A stretch of 64,000 nucleotides of DNA from Amia ocellicauda (taxonomy: Eukaryota > Chordata > Actinopteri > Amiiformes > Amiidae), in contig NC_089864.1 of the NCBI RefSeq assembly GCF_036373705.1, forward strand, positions 2,784,501 through 2,848,500, written 5' to 3'. The position numbers and the translations under genes are program-made. The notes below the pieces were generated by a model that saw only the letters and a program-made list of their open reading frames with translations, ran no database searches and had not been told where the DNA came from. Positions 34,430-45,459 of the stretch are shown here, piece by piece; the stretch's first letter is position 1, and every line of letters begins with the position of its first letter.

Positions 34430-34860
34430 TTCACGCAGCACATTATTATAAGCATTAAGCAATTCAGGAAGTTTATCAGGCCAATGGCATTGCTCGGTTT
34501 CCCCCAAAGTCCCCAACAGGGAGAGCAGGGTCTGGTTCATACGCTCACAGGCCCCATTCTGTTGAGGGTGATGGGGGTAGTCCTGCTCTTTCGTATCCCG
34601 TACATGTTAACAAGATCTGTCATTAACTGGGATTTGAAGCTAGCTCCCCTGTCGCTATGAAACCGCTCGGGGCACCCGAATGGCTGTATTAAGTTTTTCC
34701 ATAGAACCTTAACCGTAGTAGCCGCGGTCTGATCACGCACGGGGACTGCCCAAGCATAGTGCGTAAATAAATCAATAATGACCAGGATATAGGGAAAATA
34801 ATCCCTAGCTTTGCTTCTAGGGCAAAATGTCTGCATTCTGATTAGTTCTGCCAAGTCGGT
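34430..34860 (-). pseudogene. Gypsy integrase core fragment
   Basis: Minus strand. It reads DYFPYILVIIDLFTHYAWAV, then PFGCPERFHSDRGASFKSQL, the D and D of the integrase core. In another frame comes HPQQNGACERMNQTL with the Glu. A frameshift near 34,560-34,575 separates the two halves. Confidence 0.8.
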
Positions 34861-35129
34861 ACTTAATCTCGAAAGTGAAATTAGACAATTGGGCCATCCA
34901 GTGTTGCTCTACCGCTCCCAACTGTGCTGTACTAAGATGGACCAGGGGGTTGTTATCTGTGTAGACTACAAATGTTTCCCCCCAAACATTTCTGTGACTG
35001 CCCTTTTAAATGCCAACAGCTCCAATTTAAAGGATCTATAGTTCTGGTCATTATTCTCCAGGGGGTGCAGGCTGCGGCTTGCGTAATCGATACCTCGCTC
35101 CTTCCCCTCCAGAACCTAGGACAGAACAG

Positions 35130-36132
35130 CCCCCAACCCCTCCAAAATGGCATCAGTATATAGTACGAATGGTTGTGCAAAATCGGCATAAGTTAGAATG
35201 GGTGCACTGGCTTTTAAACTCTTCCTGGCAGGTGGCTGTCCAGTGGACAGGTGCGGTCTTCTTGACCTGAGTGGATCCCTCAAGTAATTGATGCAAGGGG
35301 GAGGCCACCTTAAAGAATGCAGGGATGAAACAGCGGTAATAGCCCACGAAGCCAAGGAAAGACTGTACCTGCTTCACCATAGCTGGCACCGCCCATCCTT
35401 CCACTGCAGCCACCTTCTTCGGGTCAGGGGCCACCCCACTCTGACTGACCCGGTGGCCTAAGTAACCCACCTCTTTCTGTACAAAGAGGCATTTCCGTGG
35501 TTGTAATTTCAGGCCATAGGCCTGAAGGGTGACAAAAACCTGCTCCAAATGCTTGAGGTGCTGTTCAAAGGTAGGGGAATAGACAATAATATCGTCAAGG
35601 TAAATCAATAATGACTGATTCTCCTGCTCTACTAGGTATCTCTGCATCATCCGCTGGAAGGTCGCAGGTGCATTGCAGAGTCCAAAGGGTGTCCTTTCGA
35701 ACTTGTAAAGTCCCAATGGTGTGGTGAAAGCCTTCTTTTCACAATCCCGCCGATCCACTTCGACCTGCCAGTAACCATTTACCAGGTCTAGCATTGAATA
35801 CCACTCGGCGCCGGTCAAGTTGGTCAGGGCCTCTTCGATACGTACAGGGGGTATTCGTCTTTTTGGGTGACGGAGTTGAGCTTCCGATAGTCAACACAGA
35901 ATCTCCACAAGCCGTCCTTCTTCTTCACGAGGACGACTGGTGCTGCCCACAGGCTGCTACTTTCCTTTATTACTCCTTGGTGCTTCATTTGTTGGAGCAG
36001 TTCGTGTAGCTCTCGATACAAAGTTGGAGGCACCGGGCGGTAGTGCTCACGGGAAGGTGGGGCAGCCCTGGTGGGAATATGATGATAAACTACACTGGTC
36101 TGCCCAAAGTCTTCCTTGTGAGTGGCAAACAT
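35130..36132 (-). pseudogene. Gypsy reverse transcriptase/RNase H, frameshifted
   Basis: Two minus frames. 35,824-36,132 has [20 protein letters not shown] and stops after EYPLY. 35,153-35,818 has WYSMLDLVNGYWQVEVDRRD, FGLCNAPATFQRMM and the catalytic LLIYLDDIIVYS, then the connection region (FLGFVGYYRCFIPAF) into RNase H. A small indel near 35,848 breaks the continuous polyprotein. Confidence 0.9.
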
Positions 36133-36550
36133 GCACTACCACTTCTGCAGAAGCTCTTGTAGTTGCTGTCGTTGATCACCCATCAACCCTGAAGTCGAGG
36201 GCATCCAATCGGCTGTAGAGTCTGGTCTAATAGTCTGTACAGGATCCATGCTCACTTCCACCACAATACTGGATTGTCAGGTCTTGGTTAGTCCAGACCT
36301 CCCATTCATCAATCCGGGTGACATCTGATAGTGACCAATGCTGTGGAACCTCGACAGGGTAAGGGTGAAGGTTAATCAATCTCAATGGAATCTTACCCTG
36401 ACGTACCCAAGCGATTGAACATGCTACTTGCCACTCAGTTGTTCCCTCCCATGCATCCACCAGTACACACTGCTATTGGCGATGGGGAATTTCAGGGACC
36501 TGTGCCCATACAACCATCTTGCTGCATGGGGGAATATACACAGTGGGCTG

Positions 36551-37076
36551 TCAAATCAGTCTAGCTGTCCCATGGTCTACAGCCTGTATCGCCTCCATCT
36601 CTAGTCTCCTGCAGAGAGAGAAAGCCTGCTCCCAAGACTCAGTGCCCCCGGCTGTCCTCCTGAATTTTGCCCAACTCGTGTCTTGGTCCTCAAACAGTTC
36701 CTTCCAAATAGGCCATATTACATTCATGCCCAAGATTCCAGTATCAGCGCTCAATTTATCATCAGACACTATGACTACCCACTTCTCAAGTATCTTAATC
36801 CCTCCAACAGGGCATAGCTGAGATAGGGAAGTTGAAGGCCATTCGCAGCCCTCAACTTTAACCGGGGGTTTCTTCCCGTCCGGTGACCTGGTGTTGTCCC
36901 AAATATTTCTTAAAGAGCACTTCGCTAAAGAGGGTAACCTGTGAGCCTGTATCCAATACACAGGGGACGCAGGCACCCTCGACCAAAACCTCTATCCCAG
37001 GACACTTTCCGACTAAATCGGGCTTAATTATAATAGCGGTAACTTCTGCCTGCCCCCCACCCACGAGCCCTATCAT
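36551..37076 (-). pseudogene. Gypsy protease region
   Basis: Minus strand. VPCVLDTGSQVTLFSEVLFK is the aspartic protease active site (DTG) within 36,858-37,076. An overlapping frame continues to 36,551 with GILGMNVI, resembling the C-terminal protease ILGMD motif. Confidence 0.8.
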
Positions 37077-37092
37077 GGCTGGGGACAGGAGT

Positions 37093-37766
37093 TTAAAGTT
37101 GGCTCACTAGCTCGTCGCTGGGGGCAATGTCTCCTAATATGCCCCCCTCGGCCACACTGTGCACAAATCGGGCGGCCCCCTTCATCCCAGGCCAGGGCCG
37201 ATATCTTCCGACCTCCAATTGGCCCCTCGGGGCCTCCCGGCCCAAGGCCTGCATCCCTGGTGTGGGTTCAATTGGCCACCTCAGCTCTTCCCTCAGTACC
37301 TGCCCCAGTTCCAGTATTTGCCTTTGTAATTCCAAGTGTTGGGTCTAGGAGAATGCTTCTTCTCAGGGGCAGTCGAGGACACTGGTTGTGCTGTGGCCTC
37401 TTCCTCCTCTCCACTCCACTGTGGCTTCCAACACCCGGGCCTCCTGCAGCACCTGTTGGAAAGTCTGAGAAACATCCCATTGTACCTGCCGCTGTAATTC
37501 TGACTTAATAGTCCCGGATGCCAAACCAGAGATAAATTGGTCCCTCAGGGTGTCATCTCTTGCAGACCCGTTGGGCTCTTCCCGGATCCACCTGGACAAA
37601 AGCTCACAAAACCGGAGAGTGAATGCCCCCAAAGTCTCCCCCTTCCCCTGTCTGATATTAAAGAATTGTGTTCGTAACCTCGCTTTTGACACTCGTTCTT
37701 GATATAATAAATCTAATGCTGAAAAGACCTGGTCCTTACTTACCCTATCAAAAATCTCCCGTTTAG
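37093..37766 (-). pseudogene. Gypsy gag with zinc knuckle
   Basis: A minus-strand capsid-like frame (from about 37,766; SKARLRTQFFNIRQGKGETL, then LRDQFISGLASG) runs into a shifted frame with a CCHC zinc knuckle, CAQCGRGGHIRRHC, at about 37,124-37,165. The 5' end of gag is lost at the junction with the inverted LTR. Confidence 0.78.
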
Positions 37767-38250
37767 CGTCAGAGAGGGTCCCAAGGCTCAGTGTGTTTTC
37801 TAATTATATTTGCACTTGTAGTAATTTCGATTTTTGGTTGTTAATTTAAACCTTATATTCACTCATTGTTTTTTTTTTCACTAATTGTTTCTTTTCTTTC
37901 ACTTGTTTTCATTTTACACTAACGCAAGGGACACTGACAACCAATGCGGCGGACCTGTTTCACTGAGCAATGCCCCGCCCTTCACTCACGGCTATCACAC
38001 CTGTTATAACTAAGCAGAGGATAAAGGCTGCCCTGGCCAGGACAAAGGGGGATGGTGGAGTGGTGAGTGCACACGGTTTTGCACGCCAGGAGGGAGAGTG
38101 ACCACAGGACGGATTGTGGAGGAGAGTATATCGGCTGTGAGGGTGCCAGCCGGTAGACATGAACTCCTCGCAGGGTTGGAGTGGGTCCCTGCAGACAGGG
38201 AGCCGTGTATCGAAACACTAAATGCTGGACGCAGCGACTGTGAGAAACCA
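37767..38250 (+). mobile_element. Truncated LTR in inverted orientation
   Basis: Reading on + it follows the first about 500 bp of the Gypsy LTR (ccaaggctcagtgtgttttc; ataaaggctg; ggctgtgagggtgccagccg), while the 3' LTR at 30.9-32.3 kb reads on the minus strand. The LTR 5' end (cGTCAGAG against TGTCACAG) joins directly to gag. It lacks about 800 bp of LTR 3' end and runs into the lectin-like exon region. The two LTRs are clearly diverged, so it may be from a related subfamily. Confidence 0.65.
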
Positions 38251-38302
38251 GAGTGATGATGAGGAGGCAAAGAAAGCAGGTTGTGTGGATTGTTCTCTTC
38301 AG

Positions 38303-38485
38303 GGTTCCCTGGAAGTCGTCAGGCAACAGGAACTCCTCATTCTGCAAGTGGAACACAGACGAACACAACAATTATTCAGGAAAAGAGACCTGTGCTGTTG
38401 TGTATCCAGAGGGGAGTAACTCGGAGGGAAATGGTAATGGCAAATGTTCCTTGCACTGAGAATGACCCTTTCTTCTGCTACCATG
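38303..38485 (+). pseudogene. C-type lectin-like domain exon fragment
   Basis: Between an acceptor (ctcttcag) and a donor (gtgagt) the frame reads WKSSGNRNSSFCKW, EHNNYSGKETCAVVYPEG and NGNGKC, then (shifted) ENDPFFCYH. This is the C-terminal half of a C-type lectin domain (W, NNY, ETC, second Cys pair, PFFCYH). A TGA and frameshift after KCSLH (about 38,456-38,460) break the reading frame, so it is a pseudo-exon unless an indel was introduced in assembly. No other lectin exon is recognised nearby. Confidence 0.65.
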
Positions 38486-38489
38486 GTGA

Positions 38490-39630
38490 GTTGACCTGAG
38501 CTCCTGGGTTAGAGAGGCTGGCTGAGGGTCACCTCACCTCCACCCAGCACCCTTCACCCCACCTCACTGCATCTCAGCCCTCCACACCTCCCTCTCACGC
38601 CAACACACTTCATCTCATCACACCTCCACCTTCCTCATCTCCCCCACTCCTCCTGGACTTATGTCATACCAGCACCTCCTCACCTCCACCTGCTGCTCCC
38701 CTCACCTGCCTCCACACACATCAGCTCACTGCACTGCAGCACAGCTGACATCACCTCACAGTCTCTCTCCTTCATCACTCTCTCCTGCTGGTGCTCATAC
38801 AGCCCAGTCACTCTGTCCCTCACTGACAGACACACCTCAGAGTGTCGCATGTAGGTGGCAGAAGGTTACATCACTAAGGATGATAATGTGCTGTAACAAT
38901 GGCTCTGTTGGTCTCCACAGAGAAGTAATGAAGCTGCATTTTCTTGTAGACCTGGATTGTATTTTATGGAGGTTAGGTTTTAATTTGTTCTAAACAGTTT
39001 TGATTTTGTTCCTGACCAATCTAATTATATTGAAAATATCAAGCTTAATAATATTGCCTACTATGTAATATTTTAATAATATTGTATTCGGTCATGCATT
39101 TATTTTGTGATTACCATGATTACTACACACTACTACTATTACTATTAGCAGTAAAGAACTGTAATAAATCCAATAGAAATGTTCTTATTTTCCGAACTAC
39201 AGTAAATGCAAATACTAAGCATACACCCTCCATACTGTACTGAATTTAATGTATTTTTCAATAAACATTATTAATAATAATATTACCTTATATTGGTCAG
39301 CAACCTTCGTTTGCAGTGATCACGTGGTTTCTGGAAAATTGTTGTTTTCTTCTGAAATTCTTTTTATTTTTAAAGGGTAAAGTACAAATAATGTGTTTGA
39401 GGAATTCAGCATATAATTATGTATTATAATGTTGAATTACTTGACATCTTAAAGCGAACAGCTGTCATACATTATACTGTGCTATGTTACAGGGTACTTA
39501 GTCCTGCCTTTGCAGCAAATACAATTTTTCTTTTGTGGTTTGAGAGAGAGATGCTGCTCTGCTCAAACTGCAAGGGCAAATATGTTATTGCAATAAAGAT
39601 AGAAAGAAAGAAAGAAACAATATATATATA
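38490..39630. other. No gene recognised
   Basis: C-rich (cacctcacctccac)-like low-complexity stretch (38,530-38,850), then A/T-rich sequence. A possible acceptor (tctccacag) is near 38,920, but no domain follows it. Confidence 0.5.
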
Positions 39631-39632
39631 TA

Positions 39633-40826
39633 CACTCACCTAAAGGATTATTAGGAACACCATACTAATGCTGTGTTTGACCCCCTTTCGCCTTCAGAAC
39701 TGCCTTAATTCTACGTGGCATTGATTCAACAAGGTGCTGAAAGCATTCTTTAGAAATGTTGGCCCATATTGATAGGATAGCATCTTGCAGTTGATGGAGA
39801 TTTGTGGGATGCACATCCAGGGCACGAAGCTCCCGTTCCACCACATCCCAAAGATGCTCTATTGGGTTGAGATCTGGTGACTGTGGGGGCCAGTTTAGTA
39901 CAGTGAACTCATTGTCATGTTCAAGAAACCAATTTGAAATGATTCGACCTTTGTGACATGGTGCATTATCCTGCTGGAAGTAGCCATCAGAGGATGGGTA
40001 CATGGTGGTCATAAAGGGATGGACATGGTCAGAAACAATGCTCAGGTAGGCCGTGGCATTTAAACGATGCCCAATTGGCACTAAGGGGCCTAAAGTGTGC
40101 CAAGAAAACATCCCCCACACCATTACACCACCACCACCAGCCTGTAGAGTGGTAACAAGGCATGATGGATCCATGTTCTCATTCTGTTTACGCCAAATTC
40201 TGACTCGAGACTCATCAGACCAGGCAACATTTTTCCAGTCTTCAACTGTCCAATTTTGGTGAGCTTGTGCAAATTGTAGCCTCTTTTTCCTATTTGTAGT
40301 GGAGATGAGTGGTACCCGGTGGGGTCTTCTGCTGTTGTAGCCCATCCGCCTCAAGGTTGTACGTGTTGTGGCTTCACAAATGCTTTGCTGCATACCTCGG
40401 TTGTAACGAGTGGTTATTTCAGTCAAAGTTGCTCTTCTATCAGCTTGAATCAATCGGCCCATTCTCCTCTGACCTCTAGCATCAACAAGGCATTTTCGCC
40501 CACAGGACTGCCGCATACTGGATGTTTTTCCCTTTTCGCACCATTCTTTGTAAACCCTAGAAATGGTTGTGTGTGAAAATCCCAGTAACTGAGCAGATTG
40601 TGAAATACTCAGACCGGCCCGTCTGGCACCAACAACCATGCCACGCTCAATATTGCTCAAATCACCTTTCTTTCCCATTCAGACATTCAGTTTGGAGTTC
40701 AGGAGATTGTCTTGACCAGGACCACACCCCTAAATGCATTGAAGCAACTGCCATGTGATTGGTTGGTTAGATAATTGCATTAATGAGAAATTGAACAGGT
40801 GTTCCTAATAATCCTTTAGGTGAGTG
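39633..40826 (-). mobile_element. Tc1-like transposon with intact ORF
   Basis: About 1.19 kb. The inverted repeats (cactcacctaaaggattatt on the left and its complement on the right) match over at least 27 bp. It is flanked by TA within (TA)n runs. It encodes a full-length transposase on the minus strand. Confidence 0.93.
39665..40678 (-). CDS. Tc1/mariner-family transposase (full length)
   Basis: 337 residues, no internal stop. The N-terminal paired-like helix-turn-helix region (LSISQSAQLLGFSHTTISRV, then a second HTH with TLTEITTRYN and TTRTTLRRMGY) binds the inverted repeats. The catalytic DDE triad is visible: WSDESRV (first Asp), YFQQDNAPCH (second Asp), SPDLNPIEHLWD (Glu, 34 residues after the second Asp as in Tc1). 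The length is normal for Tc1 transposases. All expected motifs are present, so the protein could be functional. Intact copies usually mean recent arrival or activity. Confidence 0.93.
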   Translation of the reverse strand: MGKKGDLSNIERGMVVGARRAGLSISQSAQLLGFSHTTISRVYKEWCEKGKTSSMRQSCGRKCLVDARGQRRMGRLIQADRRATLTEITTRYNRGMQQSICEATTRTTLRRMGYNSRRPHRVPLISTTNRKKRLQFAQAHQNWTVEDWKNVAWSDESRVRIWRKQNENMDPSCLVTTLQAGGGGVMVWGMFSWHTLGPLVPIGHRLNATAYLSIVSDHVHPFMTTMYPSSDGYFQQDNAPCHKGRIISNWFLEHDNEFTVLNWPPQSPDLNPIEHLWDVVERELRALDVHPTNLHQLQDAILSIWANISKECFQHLVESMPRRIKAVLKAKGGQTQH

Positions 40827-40829
40827 TAT

Positions 40830-41400
40830 ATACACACACATTTTCAATGATACCACTTCCTCAATTCTCAGAATCAGAGAGCAGAGAACTGAGGCACAGT
40901 ACATTACTGTGGTTAGCTCTATATCTCTTGCGCTTTCTTTCTTTTGAGCACCAATACAAAACAGTGAGAACACACACACCTGCCCCCCACAGATTACAGC
41001 TGAACGGTTACAGTTCCCCTGCTTTTATGCTAGTTGTCTGTCTGTCTGTGTTGCACATTGACTCCACAGGATGGTTGAGGATTGTTACAGAAGGGCCTGT
41101 TTCACTCCTGTGCAGACTCCCCCCGCCTGTGTGGAAATTGACAAGACAGACAATGGCAAAGAGGGAGAGAGAGTGGCCCAGCACTGTCTGTCCAGGTCAC
41201 AGTCAGCAATTAATAGAAAACTAATGCTGGTCAGTCACTTTATTCCCACAACAATGCAAAGGAAGCACAATCCTTACAAGACGACAACAACAAGAACTAT
41301 AACCCCCTCATGAGGGAGTCTTCAACTGCAACTTGGTCTTGGTTTGGTCAAAAATGTAAAACCGGAATTAATGAAGAAACTCAATAACAACAACAGAATA
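40830..41400. other. No gene recognised
   Basis: Unique sequence between the Tc1 element and the V-like fragment. Only short ORFs without domains. Confidence 0.5.
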
Positions 41401-41529
41401 GAAACACGATGGAGACAATGAGGGCTTCACGGCTGGACCCTGGGGAGTGCAGGGCACTGAGGGGGTCTCCGTCTCCAGAACAGGGACCAGGCTTTCTTCG
41501 TTGCCCCAGCTGTACTCAATGACCAGGCG

Positions 41530-41715
41530 TCCTGTGGCTAAGCTCTTGTGGGCGGTGAGGCAGTGGGGGGCACGTGGGGGCACTGGTCGAACCATGTGGT
41601 GCCCTGCTTGTAGCGCACCTCGCAAGGCAGAGTGACCATGTCTCCCGGGTGCACCACCCCTCCTCTGGCCCTGTCCCCCGGGCTGAGCTCGCCACAACCC
41701 CATCTGTAACACAAA
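41530..41715 (-). pseudogene. V-domain fragment resembling NITR
   Basis: Minus strand. It reads VVHPGDMVTLPCEVRYKQGT, then TWF, closely following the NITR V-domain start (VRPGDSVTLPCDVRHRF, FWF). The frame stops about 20 residues later (PPTRA then TAG near 41,536), and no E-F strand YYC or J-like motif is recognised downstream. It is most likely an old V exon relic of the same receptor family, outside the duplicated unit. Confidence 0.55.
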
Positions 41716-41759
41716 GGCAGCTGTGGAGGTGAGTGGTTGCTGGGACTGGGACACAGACT

Positions 41760-43167
41760 TTAGCCAAAGCCTGTCACTACTGTGCTGGGATGTGGCTTCT
41801 GTTGGGGTCCCACTGGTATATTGCAGGGGTGGTAATTAGTTATACATGAAAACTGGATTGATCAACTAATCAGGCAAGTTCAGTTACTGAGGGCTTGGCT
41901 GGAATAAACGCCAGAAGGCAAAAAATGTTCTTCAACAGTAAAGAGTGGGATACATTGGCTCAGACAGGTAAACAATTACTTCACCAATTTTACAAATTAA
42001 CCAATTACACAGCTCAGGTTGGAAGGGAAATCAGAAGACAGTGTTGGCCCTGGGGAGTGTCTTGAGCAGTAGCTGGTTTACATTCCCACTAAATTATTGT
42101 GACTGTTTTCTCAGTGAAGCTCACAAAGGGACACTAATACTTTACACTAGGTGTCCCGAGTCCTGCTCCTGATGAAGACTGGTGTCACTCCACCCTGAGC
42201 TCTTCATGCAGGGCCCTCACACTGGGCTCCTGGACCTGGCGCTGCAGTGTCACCTTGCTTCTGTCCCAACCAAGTTGACTTGCTCCAATTATCTGATTAA
42301 CAGGATGGATGTAACACTATTTTACAGACTGCAAAAATTATGCTTCAGATGATTGAATCTTGAATCAAAACAACACTAAAATATAAAGTTTCATATGAAC
42401 AGTTTCATATTAGAGACAATGTGGCTTAGTGGATTAAAATGCTTGGTTTGTAAGCAGGAGATTGTAGGTTTGAATCAAAAGCTTTGTCTGGGCTCTTAAT
42501 CAAAACCAAAAAAACAAGTAAACATAAAACCCTGCCTTTGTTGAAAGAAATTCGGAAAACACTTCACCATGCACTACCACCCCCACCCTCTTCAGAACAC
42601 ACAGGCAGACGTACTATTGTGCTGAATGATTCTAACACAGGAAACAGTGCAATGTTTTGCTATTTGTTTTATTCAAAACAATGGAAATCATCTACTAACC
42701 TAACTAAACTAATTAATGATTGCAAATGTGTTCATGTTAAAATAATGACATGACAATTATATGATGTACATGATTTGGAGCATGTCATAGGGGACAAAAT
42801 TGCATTCTTTGACACATATGGTCTGTGTGTATATCTTCATGTGTATTTTCAATTATTACACTTTACCATATGTTTACCATACTATACCACACTACACTTA
42901 TATGATATATTAACACATTTTACCATGTTATTACCATGTTATGATATTTTTACAAACAATTCAATTATTTTTCATTTTTATGAGTAAATCATGCTTTTGC
43001 TATGTTGTTACTATATTTTTACTGATTCCCACAGCAATTTTACACACAATTCCTGATGCATAGGCCACTGCCCCTAACCAAAAGTCTACTGCTACAACTT
43101 TGTTTATCAAATACCAGCTATTCACCTGCACACTCCCATACAATACGTATCCAGTAACATGTCATGC
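41760..43167. other. No gene recognised; tRNA-like SINE fragment inside
   Basis: Mostly A/T-rich unique sequence. 42,419-42,475 looks like a tRNA-derived SINE head (gtggcttagtggattaaaat as A box, gtaggtttgaatc as B box). A minus-strand peptide near 42,170-42,270 (VTLQRQVQEPSVRALHEEL) is of unknown meaning. Confidence 0.45.
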
Positions 43168-43175
43168 AAAACATA

Positions 43176-44747
43176 CAGGGGCGGTTCTAGAGGCGGGGCC
43201 ACAGGGCCCCTGGCCCCTGCTGAAATCTGATTGGCCCTTGATTGGCCCCCGTTACATCAATCGTCGACTAGACAAACAGATGCTCATGGTTTATTAGCTC
43301 AACTTGATGTTAGTTTCATTGGTGTTCTAGTGACATTCAACAAAGTCCTGGGACAGTACAAATTTTTGTCGGACATGTTACAGTCCCCCTCACTGGATCT
43401 AGCAGCAGCAGTCACTCTTATAGAATCATTGCTGGACACATTAGAGCAATACAGGAGTGAGGCCTATTTTGAGGCTATGTGGAAAGAGGTTGAGGAAATG
43501 GCTGTAAAATGTGACCTCAGCTTGGAAAAGACTGAGAAGAGGCAGCCAAAGATGAACACACGATTGTGTGATTACATAATAACTGCACCATCTGGTGAGC
43601 GTAGAGTCAATAAAGATGATGGGGAAAGCTTTAAGAGACGTGTACTACACGGTGCTTGATTCAATGGCTGGTGAGTTGCAAAGACGGTTCTCTAAACCCA
43701 ACTGCAAAATTATGAAGGGAATTCAAGCACTTCACCCACAAAGTGTTACCTTTTTACAGGAAGAGGCTCTTTTTTCCTTTGCAAAGATTTTTGACTCAGA
43801 TGTTGAGGACTTGTCAAATGAGATGTATCAGATCAAGAGAGTGCTGGATAGGAAAGAGAAAAGTGGAATGCAGAGATTGACCATGCTCCTTGAGTTTGTT
43901 GCTTTTCTGGAGCCTTTCAGAAAGGTGTTCCTTGAGCTTTTCAGGCTTTGCAAGATTGCTGTAGTAATACCGGTAAGCAGTGCTTCTTGTGAGAGAAGCT
44001 TTTCAGCACTTATTAAAAACCACTTGAGGACAACAATGGTTGATGCCCGTTTGAGTCACTTGAGTGTCCTAAGCGTTGAATCCCGACGGGCCAGGTCATT
44101 AGATTTGGATGAATTTGTCAGGAGTTTCAGCTCCAAGCATAGCAATTGGAGAATTCTTCTTTTTTGAGGTGTGTGTATGTGTGAATGAGCAAGTGAAAGA
44201 AATCGAGTGAGAGAAAGATAAAGAGAGAGAGATGTTTAAGCTGGGAGGTGCAAGTTGTTGCTCCTACTACAGTATGTTAATGCTGCTTTGCATGTTCAAA
44301 ATTGTTTATCTCATCAAAAAAGGGCTTAAATTGCAATTTGTTTTTCTGACAATGTGAAAAAGATGAGAAATAAGAAACAAATGTTTAGGTAAATATATCC
44401 ACACTGTGAATTGTATTTGGAAACTGTGTTATGGTAACATACGTACATGTTAAAATACCTCTTTTTCTGTTCTGAATTTGATGTGCTCTGCTGCACTTTA
44501 CCTTATTGTGTGATTTATGCTTTGTGTCCTTTATGCACAGTATAAATAAATGAAAAAAAATCATTAAGAACTTTACTGGCACATCTTTTTTTATTGGAGC
44601 ATTTGAAAAAGGAATGACTGCCGAAGTGTATTTGCACCGTACTGAATAAATTATTTTGTGTGCTTGAATAAACCCTGTACTTGGCCCCTGAATGTAACAT
44701 GTGGCCCCTTAATGGCCCGTTACAGAAAAGTCCTAGAACCGCCACTG
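43176..44747 (+). mobile_element. Non-autonomous hAT transposon, copy 2
   Basis: 1,572 bp with the same TIRs as the 8.2-kb copy (caggggcggttctaga; cctagaaccgccactg). Perfect 8-bp target duplication aaaacata (43,168-43,175 and 44,748-44,755). Its interior retains a different stretch of transposase (43,265-43,590) from the other copy. Confidence 0.92.
43231..44167 (+). pseudogene. hAT transposase middle and C-terminal parts
   Basis: The first frame (43,231-43,659) reads AQLDVSFIGVLVTFNKVLGQ and LIESLLDTLEQYRSEAYFEA, then GERRVNKDDGESFKRRV. After a frameshift (near 43,640) the next frame (43,595-44,167) continues YYTVLDSMAGELQRRFSKP and ends in the hAT dimerisation motif SSASCERSFSALIKNHLR. The N-terminal zinc finger and first catalytic region are missing. 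The frameshift is shared with the 8.2-kb copy. Confidence 0.85.
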
Positions 44748-44755
44748 AAAACATA

Positions 44756-45455
44756 TGGTCACATGCAGAAAACGTATCTATAGATGCTTTCAATTAATCT
44801 TACGTTTTTTGACATTTTACAAATCGCTGTATTGCATAGGCTAGTGTAAAAACGTGATTTAAAGAGATAGAGAGAGAGAAATTGGGCACTGCATATAGCT
44901 CACAGATTACACTAAAGTTTGTTTTTCATAATAATAATAACAATAACAATCTATAACATAATATAAAAATACTATAATTTCATTGATTCTTTTGATACTC
45001 ACATATTAAAAAGATCAAAATTATTCCAGCAAGCATGATTTATTGGAAGCGCCTGGCAGCCCGTGCTGCTGTGAAGTGTCTATTGTCCTTTTGAAGATAA
45101 TAATACATAAAACTGTAGAATACGTGGTTGCACTGTCAGGATATGACATAGACAGCTACATATCAACATATAAGGGCAAACAGGATCTAGAATGATTTCA
45201 AACTAGGCTGTATAATGTCTGATGGTTTGGTACACAATGCTTGGGTAGTAGGCCTACTGTGATACAATAAAAGTTAATAAGGTTTGAACACATCTCTTTG
45301 AAAGCCACAACATATAACATTATATATATATATAGGGATTGGTGCTGTAACAACATACATTTATGATTTGCAAATGCTGAATGGCACTGGACAAATGAAC
45401 ATGAAAAGGGTGTAATGAAAGCATGTTTGACTAAACCTCCAGTTTAAGTATTTTG
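44756..45455. other. No gene recognised
   Basis: A/T-rich unique sequence with a short (TA)n near 45,322-45,333. Confidence 0.5.
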
Positions 45456-45459
45456 ACAA

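Larger units (their letters stand above)
30940..37766 (-). mobile_element. Decayed Gypsy (Ty3-like) retrotransposon
   Basis: In element sense (right to left): gag with zinc knuckle, protease, reverse transcriptase/RNase H, integrase, polypurine tract, 3' LTR. The gag-PR-RT-IN order defines Gypsy/Ty3. Frames are broken at several points and an L2-type LINE is nested in the 3' part of pol. The expected same-orientation 5' LTR is missing. Instead, gag abuts an LTR in the opposite orientation at 37,767. Confidence 0.88.

Noticed and set aside
42170-42270. Possible exon reading VTLQRQVQEPSVRALHEEL
   Set aside because: Short, with no supporting splice sites or neighbours; family not recognised.
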